A stretch of DNA of 21,042 nt, from NCBI GenBank assembly GCA_964351745.1, contig CAYGPI010000048.1:1-21042 (forward strand). The letters run 5' to 3'. The position numbers and the translations under genes are program-made. The notes under the pieces are model-generated. The model was not told the DNA's origin and did no database searches. It saw only the letters and a program-made list of their open reading frames with translations. The DNA is from CAYNJF01 sp964351745 (GTDB taxonomy: Bacteria > Pseudomonadota > Gammaproteobacteria > Berkiellales > Berkiellaceae). This document shows positions 11,432-19,522 of this stretch, piece after piece (positions within the stretch are counted from its first letter, which is position 1; the number at the start of each line of letters is the position of its first letter).

Positions 11432-14400
11432 ATGGGTTCAACAATTTTAAAATCTAATTCATCTCGCTTAGCTTTGCTTGTTTTAAGCTCTTCTCTATTT
11501 CTCTCGGCAAGTCTTTTGGCTGATGTTGATGTGATAGTAGATGAAGTCGCGGCTAGAGATACAACAACAGATGGTAATATTACCATAAAACCAACTGGCT
11601 CTATAAATGCTGCTGGTGCTTCAGCAGTGACGATGAATGCAGCTTCAAAAAGCTTAAGTGTTGAGGCTAATAATGCATCAGGTGGGCAGCCAGGTATTAA
11701 ATCCTCAAATGGGATTGCGTCAGTTAATGTGACAGCTGCCGGTGGAGGGAGCTCTATAACTATTGGCACTGGTAGTGGAATAGATAATACGGGTAACGGT
11801 GCCGCTATTTCTATAAGTGGAGCCAATAGTTTCTCTATTGACAACTCCGGCTCTATTCAAAATACTTCGACACAAGATGCGATAAGATTTTTGGCAGGCA
11901 CTACTGGTGCTTCAGTTTCAAATCGTTCAGGAGGTATCATTTCTGGCGGTGATGATGCTATTTCGTTGGTTGCAACAACAGGTATCACTATTCTCAATGA
12001 GGCTGGTGCCACAATCGAAACTCGTCTTGCAGGAGGGAATAATAGTTCCGCTATCCAAATAGAGCAGACGGTAACTGGCAGCATAGTTAATTCTGGCGCA
12101 TTAAACAGTGTGGCAAGTGCTGATGATGCTGGAGCTATCCTTGTAAGAGACTTTGGCGGTGGTGTTAACGCTAAGTTTCAAGGTGATATAACAAATAGTT
12201 TTGGCGGTACAATTCAAGTTGACAATGCTCATGGTCTTAGAGTTGATGACAATTCATCTACTAACAAAATTAATTTCACGAACTCGGGCAACATCAACGC
12301 TGGGCGTAGCGGTTTAAGTTTCTATGGAGACAATCAAGGCGACATTGTTAACACAGCAACTGGTGTGATTGACGTCTCTGGCTCAACATTAGGTGCTACT
12401 AGCGGCTCCGCCATTGAGATTAACGATAATTTTACAGGTAGCATTACCAATGCCGGTACTTTAAAGTCAAATAATAATAGTACGCTTTGGTTGAATGTGA
12501 CAGGTACGGGTGTGAGCGGAGATGTGACCAATAGCGGTACAATTACCCACACATCAACAGGGGTTTCACCAGAGTCTGCTGTTAATATTTCGAATAGTAT
12601 TGGTGGTAAATTTGAAAACTCTGGCACCATACAAAATTCCTTTGCGACTAAGCCTACTGTTTTTGTTGCCGCAGCGAACACAATAGCTGGCGGGTTTCAT
12701 AACTCAGGTAATATTACAAATACTGTAGCCAATGCTACAGCTATAGAATTACAAGGCACGACTAGTTACAATCAAACAGCTGGCACTGTAACAGGACATA
12801 TTACTTTCCCAGGTTCAAATACAGCGACGTTTACTGGTGGTAGTGTGACTGGTGACGTGATCACAGCAACCAATGGTTCAGTGATTAACATTGAAAATAC
12901 AACAGTATCGGGAACTCTTGCAGGGACAGCCGGCCAGAATCAGACATTGAATGTTACAGGTAATTTTTCATCAAGTGGTGTGATCTCAAATTTCACAACG
13001 ACTAACGTGCAAGCAGGCACTTTTACAATTAATGATAATCCTGTGCTTATGGGGAATGGTATTGATCCTAATAACTTCACTATTAGTAATGGTGCATCCG
13101 TAGAGATAAATGATCAGTTGCGAAGTAATGCTGTAGGTGGCGATACGACTTTCAATAACATGGGCATTTTAAGTATCAATGCAGGTGGGGCACTCATAAA
13201 AACTGCTGGTGCTCTTAATGTGGATAACACAGGCACTATTAATCTAGCTGAAACTGGCACTATGAGCGTAAACTCTATTGGTCCTGGAGCTAGTAACGCT
13301 GTTTATAATATGACCTTGAGTGATACCACAAATCATTCAAAAATATCAATTTTAGATCCTTCTGATGTAACCAATGAGACCTTTAATACATCTATAACTG
13401 GCAATGGGTTTATTGCTAATGGTGATGCTTTCACTTTAGTTTCGGGGGCCGCTATTGGAGGGACAAATTCAATTGTCATTGGCCAGCCGGTCTCTCAAAC
13501 CATTACTTTTGTTAATGGAAGTGATGCTAATAATGTGATTTTAACAGCCGTTAGAAAACCATTTCAAGCCCTGACAGTCACAGAAAACTCTGCGAATGTT
13601 GCAACTGCCTTGGATGCTTTGGGCGCTGGTGGAAACTTGAGCCAAGATTTGAAACTAGCTATTTCACAAATGGATACTTTACCTTCGGCGAGTGAAATTT
13701 CTAACGCTTTAGAAAGCCTGGCACCAGATTCAAGTGGTGGTTTAGTAGAAATAAGCCAACAGATGCATAACAACGCAGTGAACACTGTCGTTGGTCGACT
13801 CGATCAAGCAAGAAATTTAAAAGATTTTACAACGGCGGTGCAAGCAGGTGATGAGCCACGCTTTGGTATGGGCGGTTGGGGTAAAATATATGCAAGCAGC
13901 ATTTCCCAAAAGAATATGGATACCTTTTTTGGATACAAGGCCTCTTCCATTGGTTTAGCTGTTGGTGCTGATAAAAGCTTTAGCCCAGAGTTTACTGCAG
14001 GGGCAGCTTTTGCCTATAGTATGGCTGATATTGAAGGTCGCGGTAAGGCGCCTAACGAGCTAGATATCACGAGTATGCAATTGGTTGGGTATAGCACGTA
14101 TCAATATGATGCTTGGCATTTTGATACTTTATTATCTGCCGCATTAAATACCTACAAATCGAATCGTAAAATTGAAATTGGTAGCTTCACGAGAACGGCC
14201 CGCTCAGATTATAAGGCATGGCAGTATTCGGGCAAGTTTGAAACTGGCTACAATTTAGCCTCTGGCAAATATCGTATTGTTCCTACCATCGGTGCGCAAT
14301 ATGGCACACTTGATTTAGATGGTTATACAGAAGCGACGGCGGGTGGTATTGGTCTTGCGATTGAAGCCAAAAATGTTTCTGAGATCACTGGGATCTTAGG

Positions 14401-14695
14401 TGTACGATTTGCCTCCATGAATGAATATGTCGAGGCGCTTTATGTGCCAGAGTTTAGAATGTTCATTCATTATGATTTCTTAAGAGAAAACTTAGAGAAT
14501 ACTTCAAACTTTGTTTCTGGTGGTACAGTGACCTTTGATACTAAAAGTGCCAACCCAGATCCAATTACTTATAATATAGGTGGAGCTTTAACAGCATATG
14601 CTAGTAAAGTGATTTTCTCTATGAATTATGATCTACAGCTTAGACGCCAATATATTGGTCATTATGGCTCATTGAAACTTCGTTACGAATGGTAA
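11432..14695 (+). CDS. Autotransporter (type Va) with beta-helical passenger
   Basis: A 1087-aa surface protein. Residues 1-30 form a signal peptide with a hydrophobic core (LALLVLSSSLFLSASLLA). Residues about 31-700 are a low-complexity beta-helix passenger, rich in Gly, Ser, Thr and Asn, with recurring NSGxI/NxGTI turns (for example IDNSGSIQN, ITNAGTL, FENSGTIQN, VDNTGTINL). The translocation domain begins near GMGGWGKIYA (about 812) and ends LKLRYEW at 1087, the normal size of about 275 residues. The passenger has no recognisable protease triad and few Cys, so adhesin or aggregation factor is more likely than enzyme. Its ribosome site is AAGGAA, 7 nt upstream of ATG. It is operonic with the preceding barrel and closed by a strong terminator. 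Passenger ligand unknown. Confidence 0.88.
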   Translation: MGSTILKSNSSRLALLVLSSSLFLSASLLADVDVIVDEVAARDTTTDGNITIKPTGSINAAGASAVTMNAASKSLSVEANNASGGQPGIKSSNGIASVNVTAAGGGSSITIGTGSGIDNTGNGAAISISGANSFSIDNSGSIQNTSTQDAIRFLAGTTGASVSNRSGGIISGGDDAISLVATTGITILNEAGATIETRLAGGNNSSAIQIEQTVTGSIVNSGALNSVASADDAGAILVRDFGGGVNAKFQGDITNSFGGTIQVDNAHGLRVDDNSSTNKINFTNSGNINAGRSGLSFYGDNQGDIVNTATGVIDVSGSTLGATSGSAIEINDNFTGSITNAGTLKSNNNSTLWLNVTGTGVSGDVTNSGTITHTSTGVSPESAVNISNSIGGKFENSGTIQNSFATKPTVFVAAANTIAGGFHNSGNITNTVANATAIELQGTTSYNQTAGTVTGHITFPGSNTATFTGGSVTGDVITATNGSVINIENTTVSGTLAGTAGQNQTLNVTGNFSSSGVISNFTTTNVQAGTFTINDNPVLMGNGIDPNNFTISNGASVEINDQLRSNAVGGDTTFNNMGILSINAGGALIKTAGALNVDNTGTINLAETGTMSVNSIGPGASNAVYNMTLSDTTNHSKISILDPSDVTNETFNTSITGNGFIANGDAFTLVSGAAIGGTNSIVIGQPVSQTITFVNGSDANNVILTAVRKPFQALTVTENSANVATALDALGAGGNLSQDLKLAISQMDTLPSASEISNALESLAPDSSGGLVEISQQMHNNAVNTVVGRLDQARNLKDFTTAVQAGDEPRFGMGGWGKIYASSISQKNMDTFFGYKASSIGLAVGADKSFSPEFTAGAAFAYSMADIEGRGKAPNELDITSMQLVGYSTYQYDAWHFDTLLSAALNTYKSNRKIEIGSFTRTARSDYKAWQYSGKFETGYNLASGKYRIVPTIGAQYGTLDLDGYTEATAGGIGLAIEAKNVSEITGILGVRFASMNEYVEALYVPEFRMFIHYDFLRENLENTSNFVSGGTVTFDTKSANPDPITYNIGGALTAYASKVIFSMNYDLQLRRQYIGHYGSLKLRYEW

Positions 14696-14706
14696 TTGCT
14701 TTTAGG

Positions 14707-14734
14707 AAAAGGGCCGTTAAAGGCCCTTTTTTTT
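14707..14734 (+). terminator. Rho-independent terminator of the autotransporter operon
   Basis: AAAAGGGCC (14707-14715), loop GTTAAA, GGCCCTTTT (14722-14730), then more T to 14734. It is a perfect 9-bp stem 11 bp after the stop codon. The A-run on the left arm makes it partly usable on the minus strand too, where the convergent FAD gene ends at 14740. Confidence 0.92.
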
Positions 14735-14739
14735 ATGGG

Positions 14740-16065
14740 CTACAGTATATTTGCTAGGGCTTGTGCTTGTACTCGTATATCAGGTACAGCTATGGTCTCC
14801 CAGAAAATACCTTTTGTTGGCGGGCCTACACTAAAAAGAGTTTTCGAAGCGTCTCCTTGAGCATTGATAAGAGCGCCGGTTGTTGTGGTGTTGATCCCAA
14901 GTTTTAAAGGACAAGGCGTAAGCTCTTTTAGAAGGATAAGTGATTTTACCAGAGGAATATCGAGCTTACTGTAATCTCCATTAGGCCCAATACAATTAAT
15001 GATGAAATCTGGGTTAAGGCTTTTCTCACCTGCGTCATACCTTTGTCTAAAAGTTAGATTTAGCTTGTCGTTATCTTGGTTAAGATTTAAGATTCTGCCT
15101 GCCTTTACTTTTAATTGTTTCTTATCAATAAGCTCTTTAATCTCCTCAGAAATTCGAGTTGCAATGCGATGGCGATGAACATCCCAGCTAGCTCTAGCGT
15201 GTCTTAAAAATCGTTTTCTTTCTTTCTCATGCAGTGATAGCCATAGGCCCTGGGTATGAGGGCGCAGTCCATCAATCACGCTTCGCCAGTGAGTGTTGGG
15301 TTTAATGGTATTTATCCGAATAGCCTTGATAATGCCTAGAATAGTCTTTGGTACATGCTCCCATTCGATGGGAGGGGGGGCTGTAAGATCGTGCGCGTGA
15401 GGTAAATAACCATGGCGCGATAGTGTTGTGATGGGACCTTGATGTTGGTGATTCTTAAGGCTGAGAGCAACATCAACCATAGTTAGACCCGAGCCAACGA
15501 TGAGCACGTGAGCTTGTTTGGGGATAGCGGTGATCTTTTTCCAATCCCAAGGGTTTTCAATAATTCTTGGGCTTTTAGCAAAGTTAAATAATCCAGTAGG
15601 CTTAGAGTTTCCCAGAGCTAGAACTATTTTATTGAATAATTTAGGTTGAGTCCTATTAAAATCGACTTGCCACTGGTCTTTCATCTTTGAAAGACCAAGA
15701 GCTTCATCTAGAATAACTTCCAAATTGGTTTGACTAGAAAGAGACTGTTTTAAGATGTTTTGAATATATTCGCCATAAATTTTTCGCGAGATAAAATGTT
15801 TGGAAATGGGCTCATCCTTTTCAGAAGGATTGCTATATTGTTGCGCGATTAGCCAATCTATAAAATGATCTGACTTGTCTGCAAAGGCGCTCATTTTTCC
15901 CGCTGGTACATTCAGTAGGTGATAATCATAAGGAGTCGAGTAGGCGATCCCTAAGCCAGCTGCATTATCGTTGATGAGAGTGACTTGATAAGTTGGATGG
16001 CTTCTTGCTATATGGATAGCTGATATAACACCTGAATAACCACCACCAATAATGCCTATGTTCAT
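14740..16065 (-). CDS. FAD/NAD(P)-binding protein (NAD_binding_9 type)
   Basis: A 441-aa flavoprotein-like enzyme. Residues 4-20 hold the dinucleotide fold GIIGGGYSGVISAIHIAR; GLGIAYSTPYDYHLLNVPAGKMSAF (37-61, shown here in parts: GLGIAYST, HLLNVPAGKM) is the signature of the PF13454 group. A second Rossmann motif, VLIVGSGLTMVDVALSL (187-203), would bind NAD(P). CIGPNGDY (about 360) is the usual late motif. The reaction is unknown; members are often annotated as hydroxyacylglutathione-related or siderophore-type oxidoreductases without proof. Its ATG overlaps the stop of the thioesterase frame as ATGA, so it was designed to be translationally coupled to a thioesterase that is now interrupted. 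Last gene of the minus-strand operon, ending just beside the terminator at 14707-14734. Confidence 0.75.
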   Translation of the reverse strand: MNIGIIGGGYSGVISAIHIARSHPTYQVTLINDNAAGLGIAYSTPYDYHLLNVPAGKMSAFADKSDHFIDWLIAQQYSNPSEKDEPISKHFISRKIYGEYIQNILKQSLSSQTNLEVILDEALGLSKMKDQWQVDFNRTQPKLFNKIVLALGNSKPTGLFNFAKSPRIIENPWDWKKITAIPKQAHVLIVGSGLTMVDVALSLKNHQHQGPITTLSRHGYLPHAHDLTAPPPIEWEHVPKTILGIIKAIRINTIKPNTHWRSVIDGLRPHTQGLWLSLHEKERKRFLRHARASWDVHRHRIATRISEEIKELIDKKQLKVKAGRILNLNQDNDKLNLTFRQRYDAGEKSLNPDFIINCIGPNGDYSKLDIPLVKSLILLKELTPCPLKLGINTTTTGALINAQGDASKTLFSVGPPTKGIFWETIAVPDIRVQAQALANIL

Positions 16066-16592
16066 GTTGTGATCCTTGTGCTTTCAATCTTCTCAGCCTC
16101 CAACCACGCTTTTAAAGCAGGGGAGGGATCAGGTTTTATTAAATCTAAATTGAAACCAGACATCACTTCATCTGGGGTCACTTTGTCTTTTTTTTTGAGA
16201 AAAACAGCTTTCACATAAGCCTGACTCATGACTTTTTCCTTATGGTAGAATTTTTGCTCTAAATAGATCCATTTTTCATCCCAGTACACGAGTTGAGTCG
16301 TTAGCTTAAATTTTTGAAATAAAGTTTACCCTCGAAAAAAGCGAATTTTTGCGCTCCCTAAAACAGGCATCCATCCTCGCTTTAAGGCTAATTTCCAAAG
16401 CTTAGTCTTGCCCATTAAATCAAAACGACCTAAATCCATGATGGTGAGATAGCGGCCATTATTCATATGAAAGTTGAAGTCTAAGTCATTTGGCCAGACT
16501 CTAAAAAATCTGGCTGTAAGCTCTAAGGGATGTTGCTTCTTTGAGAAAAATAAACGAATCCATAATGCAAAGAGTCGAATATATAAATTCAT
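16062..16592 (-). pseudogene. Acyl-CoA thioesterase (4HBT_2/Them6-like) interrupted by one in-frame stop
   Basis: Reading from ATG 16592, 88 residues end at TAA 16328-16326 with AKIRFFRG. Continuing in the same frame gives TLFQKFKLTTQLVYWDEKWI and runs to the TGA at 16064-16062. The two halves together make about 176 residues, the normal length of the hot-dog-fold thioesterase family. Diagnostic blocks are WPNDLDFNFHMNNGRYLTIMD (split here: WPNDLDFN, HMNNGRYL), GRFDLM, RGWMPVLGSAKIRF in the first half and YWDEKWIYLEQKF, AYVKAVFL in the second. There is no frameshift and no deletion evident, only a single nonsense codon. A GTG at 16289 could reinitiate a short C-terminal piece. The frame is contiguous with the KAS III stop and overlaps the FAD gene start. 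Probably a recent inactivation, or a sequencing error. Confidence 0.85.
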
Positions 16593-17720
16593 TTACATTT
16601 TTTCCAATAAAAGGCTACCGACAGAGTAACCAGCCCCAAAAGAGCAAATGAGGCCGAAGTCTTTGGCTTGCATACTTTGCTGATATAAATGAAAAGCAAT
16701 GATGCTGCCACATGAGGCGGTGTTAGCGTAAGTGTCTAGAATGGTTGGTGCTTGCTCTAGAGAAGGCTCTTCACCTAGTAATTTTTTTGCAATAAGCTGA
16801 TTCATATGGCTGTTTGCTTGGTGTAACCAGTATCTTTTGATGTCTTGGCTATTAAGTTGATGATCTTCACAATGGGAGACGATATGCCCAAAAGCCATAG
16901 GCACGACCTCTTTAAATACTTTTTTGCCTTGTTGGTGAAAAAGTGCAGTGGTTGATGTTTTACCATTCTCAACTTCACAATCATTTAAGATCCCGTGATT
17001 GTTTCGAATATTATTTGAAAATTGGGTTGCAAGGCGACAGCTTTTGATCTTCCAAAGGTGATTACTGCTGGTATGATCTTGATGCTCAACTAAAACTGCG
17101 GTGCTAGCATCTCCAAAAATAAAGTGAGATTCTCTATTGGTAAAATTAAGGTGTGCAGAGCATATTTCGGGATTAACCACTAAAACAGAGCGAGCAGTGC
17201 CAGCATTGATCATGTCATTGGCCATCGATAGAGCAAAAGTTGCCGATGAGCAGGCAACATTTAAGTCTAGTGCGAATCCTTTCATCTTGAGTGCTTGTTG
17301 AACCTCAATAGAGATGGCGGGGTAAGGCCGCTGGAACCCTGAGCACGCTAGTAAAAGGCAATCAATGTCGCTGGGGCTTCGCGACGTCTCTTGCAAACAG
17401 TTTTCGATAGCTTTGACAGCCATTTCAGCTTGAAGGCTTAGTTCAGCATCGTCTCGCTTAGGAATGAAAGGTCTCATACGTTGAATGTCTAGGATCCCAT
17501 TTTTATCAACCACATACCGTTGCTTGATACCCGAAGCTTTTAATATGAATGCTGCAGAAGATAATTCTAGCGCTTTAAGTTTGCCTGTTTGAATGCTTTG
17601 AGCATGTTTTGTATTATAAGTTTCAGCATACTCATTATAAGATGCGACCAGCGTGTCGTTATCAATGATATCTTTAGGATGAAACAAACCACTTGAAGAA
17701 ATGACGGCTTGACTTTGCAT
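16593..17720 (-). CDS. Beta-ketoacyl-ACP synthase III-like (KAS III/FabH family)
   Basis: A 375-aa thiolase-fold condensing enzyme. The catalytic triad is visible: Cys157 in NVACSSATF, His300 in WLHQAN and Asn333 in NTASCGSI. Also present are the C-terminal GAGYSVGSLLL and the FGDASTAVLVE segment (202-212). It is about 55 residues longer than E. coli FabH (317 aa), mainly through an extended N-terminal region (residues 20-90). That is typical of a second class of KAS III found in Pseudomonas- and Legionella-like bacteria, some of which take acyl-CoA primers from beta-oxidation. With the neighbouring isomerase and thioesterase this suggests channelling of acyl-CoA into fatty-acid or lipid synthesis. 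It directly abuts the thioesterase start (no gap), so the two are translationally linked. Family sure, exact substrate not. Confidence 0.88.
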   Translation of the reverse strand: MQSQAVISSSGLFHPKDIIDNDTLVASYNEYAETYNTKHAQSIQTGKLKALELSSAAFILKASGIKQRYVVDKNGILDIQRMRPFIPKRDDAELSLQAEMAVKAIENCLQETSRSPSDIDCLLLACSGFQRPYPAISIEVQQALKMKGFALDLNVACSSATFALSMANDMINAGTARSVLVVNPEICSAHLNFTNRESHFIFGDASTAVLVEHQDHTSSNHLWKIKSCRLATQFSNNIRNNHGILNDCEVENGKTSTTALFHQQGKKVFKEVVPMAFGHIVSHCEDHQLNSQDIKRYWLHQANSHMNQLIAKKLLGEEPSLEQAPTILDTYANTASCGSIIAFHLYQQSMQAKDFGLICSFGAGYSVGSLLLEKM

Positions 17721-17744
17721 AAAGTTTCCTTTTATGTTCTATGA

Positions 17745-18488
17745 TTACTTTTTATCAAAGAATGATTTTATCGTCTGTTGGGTCGAGTGAGATTGGAGAA
17801 GTTTAAAAAAGGTTTCATATTCTTCATTGATGACAGTGTCATGATCGTAGTAGGTATTTTCTTTTAATTGCTTTTTAATGGCAAGCAACGCATCTATTGG
17901 CTTTTCAGAGATTTGATGAGCCTTTTCCAGAGTGTATTTTAAGACGTCAGAGTTGATAACTTCATTAATTAAACCGTATTGGCAAGCTTTTTCTGCAGTG
18001 ATGCGCTCCCCAAGCAAGAATAACTCATTGGCTCTTCGCTGGCCTATGATTTGTGGCATAAGCGCAGACGAGCCTGCTTCAGCACATAGTCCTAAATTAA
18101 CAAAAGGCATCTGAAAGTATGCGCTTGGGCTTGCAAAACATAAATCACAATGAGCAAGTAACGTTGTGCCGATGCCTACAGCAGCACCATCAACGGCAGC
18201 TAAGAAAGGTTTTTTTATGTGGCCCAACTCATGTAAAAAGGCTTTAACATCTGCCATATCCTCTGGCGTTTTGAGTTGAATGAAATCATGCAAATCATTG
18301 CCTGCAGTAAAGCATTGTTGTGAGCCTGTTATGAGACCTACCGCTAGCTCGGAATTTTCTTGAAGTTCAATGAGAGCCGAGCTTAACTGCTTATACATCA
18401 TTTGAGTGAGTGCATTCTTTTTGTCAGGGCGGTTGATGGTTATGACCATGACTTTTTTATGAATATTGGTTTGGATAAATTCAGACAT
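17745..18488 (-). CDS. Enoyl-CoA hydratase/isomerase (crotonase) family protein, isomerase-like active site
   Basis: A 247-aa crotonase-fold protein with NRPDKKNALT (19-28), the oxyanion-hole segments AGNDLHDF (62-69) and GAAVGIGTTLLAHCDL (101-116), and NLGLCAEAGSS (131-141). Both Glu residues of classical enoyl-CoA hydratase are absent: the position of rat Glu144 is T109 and that of Glu164 is F129. E137, in the AEAGSS block, matches the catalytic Glu of delta3-delta2 enoyl-CoA isomerases (PEGCSS in ECI2). The protein is therefore more likely an isomerase than a hydratase; this is my reading from remembered family alignments. First gene of the lipid operon, 24 nt before the KAS III start. Promoter candidate at 18516-18545. 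Confidence 0.85.
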   Translation of the reverse strand: MSEFIQTNIHKKVMVITINRPDKKNALTQMMYKQLSSALIELQENSELAVGLITGSQQCFTAGNDLHDFIQLKTPEDMADVKAFLHELGHIKKPFLAAVDGAAVGIGTTLLAHCDLCFASPSAYFQMPFVNLGLCAEAGSSALMPQIIGQRRANELFLLGERITAEKACQYGLINEVINSDVLKYTLEKAHQISEKPIDALLAIKKQLKENTYYDHDTVINEEYETFFKLLQSHSTQQTIKSFFDKK

Positions 18489-18515
18489 GATGCTATCTCA
18501 CTTCTTAAAGATGTG

Positions 18516-18545
18516 AGTGTACCAATTGACTATTTATCTTTTCAA
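18516..18545 (-). promoter_or_regulatory. Promoter candidate of the lipid-metabolism operon
   Basis: On the minus strand TTGAAA (18545-18540) and TACACT (18521-18516) are 18 bp apart, matching five and four of six consensus bases. A small hairpin CTCAC/GTGAG (18517-18513 with 18501-18497) lies between it and the ATG at 18488 and covers part of the weak ribosome site (GTGAG). Prediction only. Confidence 0.35.
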
Positions 18546-18570
18546 CTTAGACAGGAGCGGCTATGATTGA

Positions 18571-18945
18571 TTAGCGATAATAGCTTGTATTTTTATGACT
18601 CATTTGCGACAACTCATGGCTTATTAATTGATAGTTTTGCTCGATTAGGTTTAGAGTTTCTTGCCACTGGGTAATCCGATGTTCACTAGCAACAATTTCT
18701 AGCCCAAGCATGATGAAGGAGAAATAAGTTGCACCCACTTCCACACTATTTTCCCGCAATTCTCTAGCGGTTGTCATGATGTAATGAAATTCATGTTTTG
18801 AGAAATGAACTTTGAGCTTTTCCATTAGTTTTTTTGAATCGCTTAAATAATAATCCACCAAGCTGGTAACGTCTTTTTGAAACAGCTCAGAAAGAGCATA
18901 TAGAGCTTGGGTATTAATTTGCCGAAAAACTTTTTTGGCAGTCAT
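18571..18945 (-). CDS. Degenerate Hpt-domain protein (no phospho-accepting His)
   Basis: A 124-aa protein when started at ATG 18945. That start has AAAGGAAA about 10 nt upstream and lies just downstream of a TATAAT (18994-18989). An upstream in-frame ATG at 19023 would lie before that promoter. The pattern fits a histidine phosphotransfer four-helix bundle: ALYALSELFQKDVTSLVDYYLSDSKKLM, then TTARELRENSVEVGATYF (58-75), then LGLE (80-83). In true Hpt domains the third block reads like AHTLKGSAxxVGA. Here the His position is Arg61 and the Lys-Gly is Arg-Glu. It can hardly accept phosphate, so if functional it may bind a receiver domain or kinase as an inhibitor or scaffold. It could also be an unrelated helical protein. 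No cognate kinase or regulator is in the window. Confidence 0.6.
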   Translation of the reverse strand: MTAKKVFRQINTQALYALSELFQKDVTSLVDYYLSDSKKLMEKLKVHFSKHEFHYIMTTARELRENSVEVGATYFSFIMLGLEIVASEHRITQWQETLNLIEQNYQLISHELSQMSHKNTSYYR

Positions 18946-18988
18946 TGACGCAACTTTCCTTTGGATTAAAACTGTGGATACTGGCAGT

Positions 18989-18994
18989 ATTATA
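18989..18994 (-). promoter_or_regulatory. -10 element for the Hpt-like gene
   Basis: A perfect TATAAT on the minus strand, 43 bp before the ATG at 18945; the -35 is poor. It decides the start codon, because the longer reading frame from 19023 would begin upstream of this promoter. Confidence 0.45.
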
Positions 18995-19079
18995 GTGCAG
19001 TTACACAAATATAAAAGAGGCAAGGCTTAATAAATTGATATTTCTTTACTCTGAAAAATGGAATAAGTCTTATTTGAAG

Positions 19080-19102
19080 ATATGGCCAGTTTTCTGGCAT
19101 AT
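19080..19102. promoter_or_regulatory. Hairpin in the divergent region before the ankyrin-like gene
   Basis: ATATG-G-CCAG (19080-19089), loop TTTT, CTGGCATAT (19094-19102): nine base pairs with a single bulged G. No T-run follows on the plus strand. It lies between two divergent genes, so a terminator role is unlikely; it may be an operator or part of a leader. Confidence 0.35.
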
Positions 19103-19154
19103 ACTTAGAATGAGCGATACAAATTTTAAATGAACCAGTTTGTAAGAGAATCTT

Positions 19155-19487
19155 ATGAGTTTATTAAAAGACAAGGCGCAGTTACTAGAAGAGCTAGAAG
19201 CTTGGTTCCAAAGCGAACATCCCGGCGCGAGGTTTGATCCAGAGGAAGATGTGGATGATTTATCAGTGATGGTTAAAGCATTATCAGCTGTCACGATGAA
19301 CACCGACGAGATTGTAATACTTTATGAAGAAATTGGCGTTGATGCAAACATGAAGTGGCCTCATGGGTTTACTTTGGCTCAAGTGGCGTTAATGCATGAT
19401 AGAGATGAAGTTGCTCAACGGCTTTATGATAGTTTAGGAGCAGTAGAAACGAAGAAAAGCTCAAAACGACCAAAATCAAAAAAATAA
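19155..19487 (+). CDS. Small protein with an ankyrin-repeat-like segment
   Basis: A 110-aa soluble protein. Residues 1-35 are helical and acidic (LLEELEAWFQSEHPGARF, PEEDVDDL). Residues about 58-97 resemble one to one and a half ankyrin repeats: GVDANMKWPHGFTLAQVALMHDRDEVAQRLYDSLGA is read in parts as GVDAN, HGFTLAQVA, DEVAQRLYDSLGA, against the ankyrin pattern G.T.L..A...g...vv..Ll..GA. The tail KKSSKRPKSKK is strongly basic. A single repeat seldom folds alone, so this may be a remnant or a capping fragment; the match is suggestive, not firm. The ribosome site is AAGAGAA. An inverted repeat overlaps the stop (19468-19500). Confidence 0.6.
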   Translation: MSLLKDKAQLLEELEAWFQSEHPGARFDPEEDVDDLSVMVKALSAVTMNTDEIVILYEEIGVDANMKWPHGFTLAQVALMHDRDEVAQRLYDSLGAVETKKSSKRPKSKK

Positions 19488-19500
19488 TGTTATTTTGGTC
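19468..19500 (+). terminator. Inverted repeat overlapping the stop of the small ankyrin-like gene
   Basis: GACCAAAAT (19468-19476) and ATTTTGGTC (19492-19500) form a perfect 9-bp stem with a 15-nt A-rich loop that includes the TAA codon. The following T-run is weak, so termination is plausible but not certain. The convergent membrane-protein gene ends at 19523. Confidence 0.45.
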
Positions 19501-19522
19501 ATTTCAAATAGAATTTCTTTCT

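Noticed and set aside
11401..13785. Antisense reading frames inside the autotransporter passenger
   Set aside because: They are by-products of the Thr/Ser/Gly/Asn-rich repetitive coding sequence, with hydrophobic low-complexity translation and no ribosome sites.
16062..16592. Thioesterase split read as a programmed frameshift or as two genes
   Set aside because: Both halves are in the same frame with a TAA between them, so no frameshift is involved. Two separate genes are unlikely because each half is only part of one domain.
18571..19023. Longer start at 19023 for the Hpt-like protein
   Set aside because: It would begin upstream of a perfect -10 element, and the AAAGGAAA ribosome site belongs to the ATG at 18945.
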